Shown here piece by piece: positions 17,089 through 26,275 of a DNA stretch of 64,000 nt. The translations under genes and the position numbers were made by a program. Origin of the DNA: GCA-002793235 sp965267355 (GTDB taxonomy: Bacteria > Bacteroidota > Bacteroidia > Flavobacteriales_E > Vicingaceae); assembly GCA_965267355.1 (NCBI GenBank), contig OZ253956.1:1178001-1242000 (forward strand). The letters run 5' to 3'. The first letter of the stretch is position 1. Every line of letters begins with the position of its first letter. The notes under the pieces are model-generated. The model did no database searches and had not been told where the DNA came from. It was given only the letters and a program-made list of their open reading frames with translations.

Positions 17089-18474
17089 ATGCAAAAAGAA
17101 ATTACCGTTTTTAATGAGTTGGTAAGTATACTGTTGGAAGAGGAGCAAAAACAACCGGTAGCAAAACATATACCATCAGATGCCTTATTTGATACTTTAG
17201 ATTTATCATTATCAGAAGAGCCAATTGAAGAAGAGAGATTCAAACAAGCTTTGGAAGAATTGGTGTTAAGTACACCTCGAACAGCTACTAATGCTTTTTT
17301 TAATCAATTATTTGGAGGAAGAAACCCTAAGGCGATACTTGGAGATTTATTGGCTGTGATGCTAAATAATAGTATGTATACCTATAAAGCAGCTGGGCCT
17401 CAAGTTGGTGTTGAAAAAGAAATTTTGAGTAAAGTTTGTGAATTAATAGGGTGGAATAATAATGCAGCAGGAACATTTGCTTCAGGAGGATCTATGACCA
17501 ACTTCATGTCTATGCTAATGGCAAGGGATGCTTTAAATGAAAAGGTACGTTATGAAGGAGTAACTCATAAAATGATTGTTTATACTTCAGAAGATTCTCA
17601 TTATAGCATACCTAAAAATGCTGCATTTTCAGGTATAGGAAGAGATAATGTAAAGTATATTACTACTAATCAAAGGGGTGAGATGGATGCTAGTCAATTA
17701 GAAACTGAAATATTAAAAGATTTAACAGAGGGTAATCATCCTTTTTTAGTAAATGCAACAGCTGGAACTACTGTTTTAGGTGCTTTTGATAACATTGAGC
17801 AAATAACTGATGTGTGTAGTCAAAATAACATATGGTTACATGTTGACGGGGCTTATTGTGGTTCGGTAATTTTTAGTAAAAAATATAAGCACTTAGTTAA
17901 AGGATTAGAAAAAGTAGATTCTTTTAGTTTTAATGCTCATAAAATGATAGGAACACCTTTAACCTGTTCGATAATAGTAGTTAAAGATAAAAAATATCTA
18001 TACGATTCATTTTCCAACGATGCGAGCTATTTGTATCAAACTGACCATGATGATTTTAATTTAGGTAAAACATCTTTGCAGTGTGGCAGAAGAAATGATG
18101 CTTTAAAATTTTGGACTTTATGGAAAAGTGTTGGAACAAAAGGGCTAGAAAGAATAGTTGATCATCAATTTTATTTAGCTGATATTGCCAGGGAATATGT
18201 TATAAATCATCCAGATTATACGCTTTATAGTTTTGATGATTCTATTTCTGTTTGTTTTAATTATAAAGAAATATCGGCTCAACAAATATGCACTTTGTTA
18301 TATGAACAGTCTGAGCTAATGGTAGGCTATGGTACTTTTAAAGATAAAACCTTTATCCGGTTAGTTACCATTAATGCTCAAAATACCAAAGATGATATTT
18401 TAAACTTTTTTAAAGTTGTAGAACAATTTGCAGAAAAAAATAAGTCAATGCTTATAACTAATCAAACTGTTTGA
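17089..18474 (+). CDS. PLP-dependent group II decarboxylase (possible cysteine sulfinate decarboxylase)
   Basis: The 461-residue protein belongs to the pyridoxal-dependent decarboxylase family that includes glutamate, aromatic amino acid and cysteine sulfinate decarboxylases. The PLP lysine is in FNAHKMIG (about Lys285), preceded by HVDGAYCG (about 250-257), with the aspartate that contacts the pyridine nitrogen. FASGGSMTN and NATAGTTVLGAFD, which hold cofactor phosphate and substrate residues, are also present. Length and absence of a signal peptide fit a cytoplasmic enzyme. Its position next to cysteine dioxygenase favours cysteine sulfinate as substrate, giving hypotaurine. Glutamate or aspartate cannot be excluded from sequence alone. 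Confidence 0.85.
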   Translation: MQKEITVFNELVSILLEEEQKQPVAKHIPSDALFDTLDLSLSEEPIEEERFKQALEELVLSTPRTATNAFFNQLFGGRNPKAILGDLLAVMLNNSMYTYKAAGPQVGVEKEILSKVCELIGWNNNAAGTFASGGSMTNFMSMLMARDALNEKVRYEGVTHKMIVYTSEDSHYSIPKNAAFSGIGRDNVKYITTNQRGEMDASQLETEILKDLTEGNHPFLVNATAGTTVLGAFDNIEQITDVCSQNNIWLHVDGAYCGSVIFSKKYKHLVKGLEKVDSFSFNAHKMIGTPLTCSIIVVKDKKYLYDSFSNDASYLYQTDHDDFNLGKTSLQCGRRNDALKFWTLWKSVGTKGLERIVDHQFYLADIAREYVINHPDYTLYSFDDSISVCFNYKEISAQQICTLLYEQSELMVGYGTFKDKTFIRLVTINAQNTKDDILNFFKVVEQFAEKNKSMLITNQTV

Positions 18475-18511
18475 TAGTTCCCTACCTACTGTTTGATGTT
18501 TAGCAAGGTGA

Positions 18512-21500
18512 TTAACTAGTTTTTTTCTTCTTTTTTGTTTTACCCAATCTCACCTTATAATCATCAAGTGTTCCTTTTATTTTTAAGTTGAGATAGCGAA
18601 CTTTTTTATTAGGGTCTACTTCAATAATTTCATCATCACCAGTTTCGCCTTTGGCTGTTTTTTTAGTTCCAAATAATTTGTTTCTGGCACCTTGTCCAAT
18701 TATCTTCCAAGGTATTCGTATGTAGTATTCTATCTGGTCATTCATGCTTTGAGTACCCGAAATATCAAAGTGACCAAGAGTAGATTCAATGGTCATATTA
18801 GGTATAGTCATTAAACCGTTAGTAATGTCGATATGATTTTGAATGGTATCAAACTTGAGGTTGGTTAAATCTTTATCTCCGAAATAATCAGATAATAATA
18901 ACATGGGTTCATAATTTACCAGTCTACCATTAAGAACTTGTACATCCATATGAACTTCAGATTGATCTAAGTCGGGAACAAGATCTGGGTAAACTCTGAT
19001 GTTCCCAGTTATATGAGTAGTTAATTTGCCATGTAAATTTTCAGAAACTACAGCATCTTGCCCAAAGTTTTCGAACTTAAATAATAGCCTATCAATATCA
19101 GCTCCTTTTACATTTAAATTAGGTTTAATGTAAATATGTTTTGGGTCACTACCATTAAAGTAACCGGACATATCAATTTGTCCGCCAGCCATTCCCATTC
19201 TTAAGGTGTCAATGTATAAGTAATGATTTTTTGTTGTTCTTAGTCGAGCATGGATTTTTTTCAGATCAATACGATCTTTAATAAGATGATTAATGTCTAC
19301 ATCAAACTTCATGTCTGTAAAAGGCAACTCATAAATGTTAAATGCCTCAGCATGCTGTTCCACATCTTTTGTTGATTTAGCAGATGATTCTTTTTTAGTG
19401 GTATTTGGTGCTTCTAGGTTGAAATTTGATAGTTGGTCAACATCAATATAGTTAGCCCTTAATCCCAGGTAATTATCACGTTTTTTAATTTCTTCATTCT
19501 TACCTAAGTAATAATTCATGTCCACATTAAAAACTGTTCTACCCATCTGACCATGAAAATCTTCAACCATTATGTGTTGATCTTCAAAATGTATTTGACC
19601 TCTAAAATCTTCAAAACGCATTGGGTGAACATGCATTTTTGCATTTAGTTTATCCAAATCAACATCTACTGAGTGTAAATGAGATTCTTTGTAATGCATA
19701 CTAGAATTTATATGTAGAACTAAGTTGTCAAACTCTTCATGTCTATATTCTTCAGGCACGTAATTTTCTCCTTGGTAAGAGAATACATCTTCTAGTTTTA
19801 ATAAATCAGAATGTAGAGTAATGTCTAAATCAACATCTCCGTTCAATTCTGGTTGCATCCAAAATTCATAATCATGAATTAAGCCATTGAAATGAAAATC
19901 AGACTTATCGATGTGTCCAGTAAAATCAACTATTTTCAGATCATGCTCATCAATTAATACGTCTGCATGGAAATCATGTAATTCATGCGGGTAGTGTTTC
20001 AGTTGAGCATGTAAACTGTCAATAAAAAACTCACCTGTAGGGATGTATTTAGATTCGGTAAAGGATTTGGCACTTGAAACAAATGAGAATCCAACACTTA
20101 AATCTTCAATGCGTTCATCTATACCGGTGCTGTCTTTTTTGGAATACTTGGTCAATTCTGCAATGTCTAAAACCTTTGATGTAATTTCAAGATGTGCGGT
20201 AACTGGAATATCGGTATGATGAACAACTGCTGGTAAGTCAGATAAATATCCCTTAACTTCTAAGTCCGATTTTCCTAATTGAATGTCAAATAATTGGACA
20301 TCAGCTTTCTTGCCTTCCATAATCACGTACATATCTAAATTTTCTAGTGATGCTGGTAAATCTGATGAAGCTAATTTCAATCTCTCCACTTTAAATTCAC
20401 TATAGTAGGCCTGGTTTAAATCTTTCAATGCTAATTCAGGATTATCGAGATCAATCACATCATGAAATTTCATGTGCATCTCTATATTTCCTGAGGCAGC
20501 ATCAATGTCATCAAGGTTCAGGAATTCTGCTAAAAACTTCACATCAAAATTTGCATCCAGTTGCATATCTACATCTGGTGCTTCAAAATTCTTTACGAAA
20601 ACGGCACCAACAAATTGACCTTTTTCAAGGTTGGCGGTCATGTTCGTTAAAGAAAACTCCATGGTTTCCAGATTATGTTTTTCACCGTTAGAGAAGTGCC
20701 CTTCAAAGCCCATGTCATCTACAATTTTTGCTTTCTCGGTGTTTTCTAAAAAGGCTTCGTTGGCTCCAAACTTTGCATCAATAAATGGCATCTGTCCATG
20801 AGCTGTTGGGCCATTTATATTTGCTTTGAAATAGATTTTACCTGCATTTTTGTAACGCTCTAATACCGGAACAATATCATGAGGTGCAAAAGCAATGAAC
20901 ATGTCAAAGTTGGGTTTAGTACCGCTAATTGATAGATCTACTGTCATTTCATTTTTTGTATCAACAGTACCCACGATCTCAAAGTCTCCGTGTTCCATGG
21001 TTATTCCTGAAGGCTCAAACTCTACCATCCCAGTTTTATCGTTAATGTGTACATCTGTATGGAATTCGAAGTATTTATCATGAATGTAGGTAGTATCACC
21101 ATCGTCAAAAATGTTCAGTTTAAAGTCAGTATCAATGTGTGCATTAATAAGACCATTGCCTGTTTTAAAACCTCCTAATGCATCAAAAATGTAAGTTTCT
21201 ACATCCATTTTGGTGGATTCGTCATACTTGTGAATGTCTAAATTTTTGAGTTCGATGGATTGCAAGTGTATGTGTAGTTCTTCACTATCGTTAGCTTCTT
21301 CGGTTGTGGCTAATGCGTTTTGCAAATTATTTGTTCCATCTTCATGTAGTACAATATTGAAATAGCCATCTTCAATGAGAAGGGAGTGGATGTCATAATT
21401 GCCTTTTAAAATGTCCCAAAGGTTAAAACCGATATAAATATCTTTTACATCTAATATGGCTTTAGATTGATCATCTTTAGTTTCATAAATTTTAACATCA

Positions 21501-21721
21501 TCAATTTTGAACGATAATTCGGGGAAGTTTTCAAAAGGGGCTAAATGAGTGTCACCAATTTTGAGCAAGCCTTCATGCTCACGATTCATTGTGTCTAGCT
21601 GACTTTGAATAATATCATCCTGTTTGATGTAAATAACGAGTAGTAATACTCCAAAAAGGAGCATTGGTAAGAGTAGTAGCCATGATAGCCTTTTAATGAT
21701 TTTTTTTCTTCTTTTACGCAT
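18512..21721 (-). CDS. AsmA-like inner-membrane/periplasmic protein
   Basis: The 1069-residue protein has one N-terminal membrane anchor (about 10-30) after a basic KRRKKIIKR stretch, then a long periplasmic region of alternating beta strands, as in AsmA/TamB/YhdP proteins. The C-terminal third (HGKLTTHITGNIRVYPDLVPDL, FDISGTQSMNDQIEYYIRIP) is the most AsmA-like. The family is thought to form bridge-like grooves that move phospholipids between membranes or to help outer-membrane assembly. The segment before the end is very rich in Lys. It stands alone, convergent with the decarboxylase gene. Specific function is inferred. Confidence 0.8.
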   Translation of the reverse strand: MRKRRKKIIKRLSWLLLLPMLLFGVLLLVIYIKQDDIIQSQLDTMNREHEGLLKIGDTHLAPFENFPELSFKIDDVKIYETKDDQSKAILDVKDIYIGFNLWDILKGNYDIHSLLIEDGYFNIVLHEDGTNNLQNALATTEEANDSEELHIHLQSIELKNLDIHKYDESTKMDVETYIFDALGGFKTGNGLINAHIDTDFKLNIFDDGDTTYIHDKYFEFHTDVHINDKTGMVEFEPSGITMEHGDFEIVGTVDTKNEMTVDLSISGTKPNFDMFIAFAPHDIVPVLERYKNAGKIYFKANINGPTAHGQMPFIDAKFGANEAFLENTEKAKIVDDMGFEGHFSNGEKHNLETMEFSLTNMTANLEKGQFVGAVFVKNFEAPDVDMQLDANFDVKFLAEFLNLDDIDAASGNIEMHMKFHDVIDLDNPELALKDLNQAYYSEFKVERLKLASSDLPASLENLDMYVIMEGKKADVQLFDIQLGKSDLEVKGYLSDLPAVVHHTDIPVTAHLEITSKVLDIAELTKYSKKDSTGIDERIEDLSVGFSFVSSAKSFTESKYIPTGEFFIDSLHAQLKHYPHELHDFHADVLIDEHDLKIVDFTGHIDKSDFHFNGLIHDYEFWMQPELNGDVDLDITLHSDLLKLEDVFSYQGENYVPEEYRHEEFDNLVLHINSSMHYKESHLHSVDVDLDKLNAKMHVHPMRFEDFRGQIHFEDQHIMVEDFHGQMGRTVFNVDMNYYLGKNEEIKKRDNYLGLRANYIDVDQLSNFNLEAPNTTKKESSAKSTKDVEQHAEAFNIYELPFTDMKFDVDINHLIKDRIDLKKIHARLRTTKNHYLYIDTLRMGMAGGQIDMSGYFNGSDPKHIYIKPNLNVKGADIDRLLFKFENFGQDAVVSENLHGKLTTHITGNIRVYPDLVPDLDQSEVHMDVQVLNGRLVNYEPMLLLSDYFGDKDLTNLKFDTIQNHIDITNGLMTIPNMTIESTLGHFDISGTQSMNDQIEYYIRIPWKIIGQGARNKLFGTKKTAKGETGDDEIIEVDPNKKVRYLNLKIKGTLDDYKVRLGKTKKKKKTS

Positions 21722-21858
21722 GTTTTTACAGTAGCACTAAACTAATAAAAAAGGAATAATAATTGTAACTCGAACTGGACTAAGAAGTTTATTTGTTCTA
21801 CTATAAGATTGTGACAATATAACTAATTACTTTTTAGTAAAGACGAATAGAATTTGGT

Positions 21859-22299
21859 TTAGTTTATTGTTTTAACTTTTTTCCATTTCGTAAAGATAAA
21901 AAATACACCTCCTAATATTCCGATAAACATATCAAGTAAGGTATCGCCTATGCTGTTTTGTAAGTATAAGTGAAAAAAAGTTTCTGCCAACCATTCTAGA
22001 AATTCCCAAAAAACAGCGGTTGTACAAACTAAAGTAAATAATATCAATCGTATTATAGCACCAGAAAGAGGAGCTGTAATTTCCTTTTTTATGGCACAGG
22101 CTAAACTTTTGTAGTAAAAGTAGGTAATGGCAACGCCTCCAATAAAGTGAACAGCAATATCCGTGTTTGGATGTGATTGATACAAGCCAACTAAGTACAC
22201 CAGTACATTTAAACCAAATGCCGATATAGGAGCCCAGCCGCCTTTTTTTAAAGAGCAAAGCACCCAGCTGTAAATGGAGTTATTTGATAGTTTACTCAA
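21859..22299 (-). CDS. Small polytopic membrane protein resembling the YjdF/DUF2238 family
   Basis: The 146-residue protein has four likely membrane helices and the pattern HFIGG in helix 2, FWEFLEW in helix 3 and GDTLLDMFIGILGG in helix 4. That His/Glu/Asp spacing resembles DUF2238 (YjdF) proteins, whose role is unknown. The start is TTG at 22299. A TAAATTTG box lies at 22323-22330 on the same strand. The family assignment is tentative. Confidence 0.6.
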   Translation of the reverse strand: MSKLSNNSIYSWVLCSLKKGGWAPISAFGLNVLVYLVGLYQSHPNTDIAVHFIGGVAITYFYYKSLACAIKKEITAPLSGAIIRLILFTLVCTTAVFWEFLEWLAETFFHLYLQNSIGDTLLDMFIGILGGVFFIFTKWKKVKTIN

Positions 22300-22322
22300 A
22301 TTAGTTTTTGTTTTTGATGATA

Positions 22323-22330
22323 CAAATTTA
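22323..22330 (-). promoter_or_regulatory. TAnnTTTG promoter box
   Basis: TAAATTTG on the minus strand lies 23 bases before the TTG start of the small membrane protein gene, which leaves room for a short normal leader. Confidence 0.45.
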
Positions 22331-22343
22331 ATGGAACGTATTA

Positions 22344-24314
22344 TTAATTAGCACTTTGCCTAAATAAATACTTCAGTTCGTTTACCCTGTCATTATTTTT
22401 TAATCGTTGGTTAATTTCATTAACTAATTGATCTTGTTTAAACTTTTGCAGGTACTGGTTGCTTAAAGCCAAGCATTCATTGTACTGTTCTGCTTCTAGC
22501 GAACAATGTATGCCATATAACATTGATTGCTGTTGTGTTGGGTATTTCATTTTCATTAATAGGAGGGCATTGTTATATGCTTTGTCAAAATCTTTTAAAA
22601 TAAAATTAGCCTCCATTAAGTATAACATATTTTCTTTTCCTTCAGGATAATAGAGGTGTGCAGTTTCAAAATCGGAACGAGCTTTCTCGTACTCACGGGT
22701 ATATTTTAGTTTATACACTCCATCATCAGTAAGAAGCGAAGCATATTTATCATCTTTTCCTACCACAGCATATTCTTTCAAATCTTTTATTAATTGTTTT
22801 TTTCTCGATTTGTACAATTCTACATTATCCGGAATCATTTGCAAGGCATAAAGTAAATAAGTTCCCGAATGTTCGTAGTAGGTTTTAAAAACATGCTTTC
22901 CAACGGTTTCCATTCTATACGAAGAACTTTCTAAAGAATGATTTGTCACAACTGTAGGAATGGAAATTAAACTCAACGAAATACCGAAATAAAAAAAGAT
23001 TTTAGGGATGTTAATTTTTTCAAGCTGTTGAGCTAAAAGTAGCGTCAATACCATCAACACAGGTGTAGGAAATAAGAATAAATCCCAATCCATTGGCATT
23101 GACATTAACGGGTTAATCATAAACAGAACAGTGCTAAAAACGATAAATGACAGAAATAGAATAATGATAGAAGGGTTGTTTTTCGAGATGTACCTTCTAT
23201 ATAAAAAAGCAATGATTAAACCAATGAAAAGTAAAACAGGAGACCATAGTAAAACGGCATTAGCATAATCTAAAATATGGTTAAAGCTAAATAGGTTGTA
23301 CCTATCAAGTGGCAATTCGGGAGAGAAGATAGGAAGAAATAAACGATCGATATCTTTAAAATCTACTAATCTTCGGGGGTCGTTGTAGTCTTTAAAAACA
23401 AAAACATACAAGTATAAACCAGCTAAGCAAATTGGCAGATAAACTTTAAGGAACATTCCTTTAAAACTAAACAATTGTTGAACCCAATTCTTTTTAATGA
23501 AAACGTATAAAACAGATAGCCCTAGTGCAGGTAGCAATAAATACATTAAGGTATGAAACCGTATTCCAATAAAAAGTAAGATAATAAGAGGAATTATAAG
23601 TTTAGTGTTTTGATACTTGATAAATTTTACAAGCAACAATAACCAGCAAAGTAGAATTAGGTACAAAGGTGCGTAAGTATCAATATGTCCGTAGTAGATT
23701 AGTAAAAAGGGAGAGCAAATTCCTGAAAGAATTAAGATTAATTGCCACCATTTATGAGCAATAAAATGTTTGACGCTCCTACTCCAAACAAAAACAAACC
23801 CAGCACCACAAAAAGCGCCCATTAATCGAAACACTTCTCCGTAAGAAACTCCAAAGAGCTTGGAGATTAAAGCGTATAAAAGCATTACACCTCTTCTACC
23901 ATTACCAGGTTCAAACTCAAATGAGAATAGATTGCCATAAAAATCATCTGGTAGCTGAGTAACCGTTTCTTTTAATAATGGCATAAAAGAGCGTGCATTG
24001 CCATAAAAATCTTTTACAATAGGGAAGCTATAAAAAATAACTCCCATGATTATACTCAATACAGCAATGGTAGCATTGTTTAGTGAGATAGATTTTTTAT
24101 CCATCAATTTTTGAAAAGAATCAGGTTTCTTTATGCCAAATAATAAGATTGCTAGGGGAATACCTATAGTAATTAATTGGACAGGCATTGATAAGAAAAC
24201 ATGAAAATGAACTCCCCACCACTTTTCTGGATTAATGTAAGCTAAAAGGAAAGGAAGCATTACAGCAATTCCTATCAATGTTATTCTTTTAGTATTATGG
24301 GAGAGGTTATTCAT
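22344..24314 (-). CDS. Polytopic GT-C-like membrane protein with C-terminal TPR-like region (paralogue 1)
   Basis: The 656-residue protein has about 12 membrane helices followed by a soluble TPR-like tail (about 500-656). The helix-rich part with aspartate-containing loops (WWGVHFHVF near the start, YYGHIDTYAPLY, FKDYNDPRRL, NPLMSMPMDWDLF) looks like a GT-C glycosyltransferase that uses a lipid-linked sugar and acts on the periplasmic side. A clear paralogue lies at 29543-31528, sharing WWG, FKDYNDPR, LPLDRY/APLDRY and NPLMSMP in the same order. It is divergent from a GT2 gene at 24417. The enzyme class is inferred from topology. The donor and acceptor are unknown. Confidence 0.7.
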   Translation of the reverse strand: MNNLSHNTKRITLIGIAVMLPFLLAYINPEKWWGVHFHVFLSMPVQLITIGIPLAILLFGIKKPDSFQKLMDKKSISLNNATIAVLSIIMGVIFYSFPIVKDFYGNARSFMPLLKETVTQLPDDFYGNLFSFEFEPGNGRRGVMLLYALISKLFGVSYGEVFRLMGAFCGAGFVFVWSRSVKHFIAHKWWQLILILSGICSPFLLIYYGHIDTYAPLYLILLCWLLLLVKFIKYQNTKLIIPLIILLFIGIRFHTLMYLLLPALGLSVLYVFIKKNWVQQLFSFKGMFLKVYLPICLAGLYLYVFVFKDYNDPRRLVDFKDIDRLFLPIFSPELPLDRYNLFSFNHILDYANAVLLWSPVLLFIGLIIAFLYRRYISKNNPSIIILFLSFIVFSTVLFMINPLMSMPMDWDLFLFPTPVLMVLTLLLAQQLEKINIPKIFFYFGISLSLISIPTVVTNHSLESSSYRMETVGKHVFKTYYEHSGTYLLYALQMIPDNVELYKSRKKQLIKDLKEYAVVGKDDKYASLLTDDGVYKLKYTREYEKARSDFETAHLYYPEGKENMLYLMEANFILKDFDKAYNNALLLMKMKYPTQQQSMLYGIHCSLEAEQYNECLALSNQYLQKFKQDQLVNEINQRLKNNDRVNELKYLFRQSAN

Positions 24315-24401
24315 AATGTTTTATTCCTACCTTCCTAACGAAATTAGTGGTTTAGATTTATCCACACAACATTGTACTCTATTATGGCTAATTTTTTATC
24401 T

Positions 24402-24409
24402 TAATTTTG
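24402..24409 (+). promoter_or_regulatory. TAnnTTTG promoter box for the GT2 gene
   Basis: TAATTTTG lies seven bases before the ATG at 24417, again implying a very short leader. Confidence 0.55.
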
Positions 24410-24416
24410 CTGGCAG

Positions 24417-25163
24417 ATGATAGATGGTAAAAAAATAGTAGTTGTATTACCTGCATACAATGCCGAAAAAACCCTGAGAAAAACCTACGAGGAGATTCCT
24501 TTTGACATTGTAGATGAAGTTGTTCTTACTGATGATTATAGTAAGGATAATACGCTTTCTGTTGCCAAAGAAATCAACATAAAAAACATTATTAGCTTAG
24601 ACAAGAATCAGGGCTACGGAGCAAACCAAAAAGTATGTTACAATAAAGCTTTAGAACTAGGGGCTGATATAGTTGTAATGCTGCATCCAGATTATCAATA
24701 TACACCTAAGCTGATTGGTCCTATGTGTCAGCTAATTGCAGATGATCAATATTCAGTTGTTTTAGGGTCAAGAATTTTAGGGAACGGAGCATTAAAGGGA
24801 GGAATGCCGCTTTATAAATATTTTTTTAATAGGGTTTTAACTTTGATTCAAAACATATTAATGGGGCAAAAACTATCGGAATACCACACAGGTTACCGAG
24901 CATTTTCGGCTAAAGTTTTGCGTGATATTAATTATGAGGTGAATTCGAACGACTTTGTATTTGATAATCAGATTCTTGCACAAATTTTATATAAAGATTA
25001 TGAGATAGGTGAAATTACTTGCCCTACCCATTATTCAAACGATTCATCATCAATTAATTTTTCTCGAAGCATTACTTATGGCTTAGGTGTTTTAAAAACT
25101 TCGTTTCAGTTTTTTCTGATGAAAAGTATAGGAATCAAGTCTAGAATTTTTGAGAAAAAGTAA
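24417..25163 (+). CDS. Glycosyltransferase family 2 (polyprenol-phosphate sugar synthase-like)
   Basis: The 248-residue cytoplasmic protein starts with VVLPAYNAEKTL, has the LTDDYSKDNT nucleotide-sugar segment, GYGANQKVCYNKAL and HPDYQYTP (the metal-binding acidic motif), and HTGYRAFS near residue 160. These fit the DPM1/GtrB-like branch of GT2, which transfers a sugar from a nucleotide to undecaprenyl or dolichyl phosphate. There is no C-terminal membrane pair, so it would be a soluble, membrane-associated form. A lipid-linked sugar made here could feed the GT-C-like proteins around it. Family certain, sugar unknown. Confidence 0.88.
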   Translation: MIDGKKIVVVLPAYNAEKTLRKTYEEIPFDIVDEVVLTDDYSKDNTLSVAKEINIKNIISLDKNQGYGANQKVCYNKALELGADIVVMLHPDYQYTPKLIGPMCQLIADDQYSVVLGSRILGNGALKGGMPLYKYFFNRVLTLIQNILMGQKLSEYHTGYRAFSAKVLRDINYEVNSNDFVFDNQILAQILYKDYEIGEITCPTHYSNDSSSINFSRSITYGLGVLKTSFQFFLMKSIGIKSRIFEKK

Positions 25164-25172
25164 TGGTTTTGT

Positions 25173-26210
25173 CTATAGGTTTTCTTTTATGAAAACTTCA
25201 ATTTCATCGGCAGCAATTTCATGAGCCTGCTCATTGGGGTGAGCATCGAAATCATTAACGGTCAATTTTTTTTCTTTATGTTTTTTAAATACTTCATATA
25301 AATCTAAATGAGGTACTCCTTGATTTCCCCAATATTCCTGAAGCAAAAGATGTGTTTTTCTAAACTTGTAATTCTCAGAAAGATCTGTTAAAAATGGAAA
25401 TGTTACTACTATAAGTTTTCCTTTTTGTTTCTTAACTACGTTTTTTACCATTTTCAAATTACGAGCCTGAACATCCCATATATCCGAAAAATACACATCA
25501 CTCAAATAATCATAATAATTTTTAATATCAGGGTCATCCATTGCTTTCCAATGAAAGTAGTATGTGTTTAATAAATAACTATTCTTCCCAAAATAATTCA
25601 AATTATTTTCCCAGGCATATATTCGGTTATAAATTTCTCTGCTTTCTGGAACTAAATAGGCTATGTCATTTAGATTGTATATTAACACAACTATATCTAG
25701 CTCATACTTTTGATGTTTAAAATCACTCAAAACTCCATAATGATGTCCTGATTCGAAACCATTTTTTGCCATGGTATGAATATCTAAGTCAGGATTTTTA
25801 CTTCTGATAATATTTGTGAAACGATGATCCACATTTTTAACTCCAAATCCAGCAGTAAAGGAGTCTCCAATAAAGGTTATTCTTCGTTTATTTTTTGGTT
25901 TACGTAAAGTATAGTCAACATTATCTCTAGCATAAAAATTATTAGATTCGTAATGCCTGTCTAGCCATCTTTCACATATCAACGTAAGCCCAAAAGAATC
26001 GGTAGTATCTTTATAAAAGCGGTAATAGGTTTCTCCTCCCCAGAAAATACTCGCCATTAAAAACAGAATCAATAAAATATTCCAGCTGATAATAGTGTAA
26101 AGATTTTTCTTGTTGAAACGCTTACGGTTTTGATAGACGAAATAAATGCAAACTCCTAAAACTATAGGGACTATGGTAATGAATATGTAAAAGGAGTTAA
26201 ATTCATTCAT
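25173..26210 (-). CDS. Membrane-anchored SGNH/GDSL hydrolase (copy 1)
   Basis: The 345-residue protein has two N-terminal membrane helices (about 8-25 and 40-58), then an SGNH domain facing the periplasm. Block I is FIGDSFTAGFG (Ser about 115), and the catalytic Asp-His pair is in DAHPNEQAH (about 320). Such domains remove or transfer acyl groups on glycans or lipids. A second SGNH protein is encoded at 31537-32724. The gene is convergent with the GT2 gene (9-base gap) and divergent from the TMTC-like gene. Glycan O-acetyl modification is the simplest role but is inferred. Confidence 0.8.
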   Translation of the reverse strand: MNEFNSFYIFITIVPIVLGVCIYFVYQNRKRFNKKNLYTIISWNILLILFLMASIFWGGETYYRFYKDTTDSFGLTLICERWLDRHYESNNFYARDNVDYTLRKPKNKRRITFIGDSFTAGFGVKNVDHRFTNIIRSKNPDLDIHTMAKNGFESGHHYGVLSDFKHQKYELDIVVLIYNLNDIAYLVPESREIYNRIYAWENNLNYFGKNSYLLNTYYFHWKAMDDPDIKNYYDYLSDVYFSDIWDVQARNLKMVKNVVKKQKGKLIVVTFPFLTDLSENYKFRKTHLLLQEYWGNQGVPHLDLYEVFKKHKEKKLTVNDFDAHPNEQAHEIAADEIEVFIKENL

Positions 26211-26275
26211 CCGATAAATATAATTAGAATATTGGTGATATTAATCTGGAATAAAATTTATAATTTGCAGACAGA

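Noticed and set aside
25180..25197. GTTTTC/GAAAAC hairpin after the GT2 gene as a terminator
   Set aside because: Only six AT-rich base pairs without a clear T-tract, and it lies within the convergent SGNH coding sequence.
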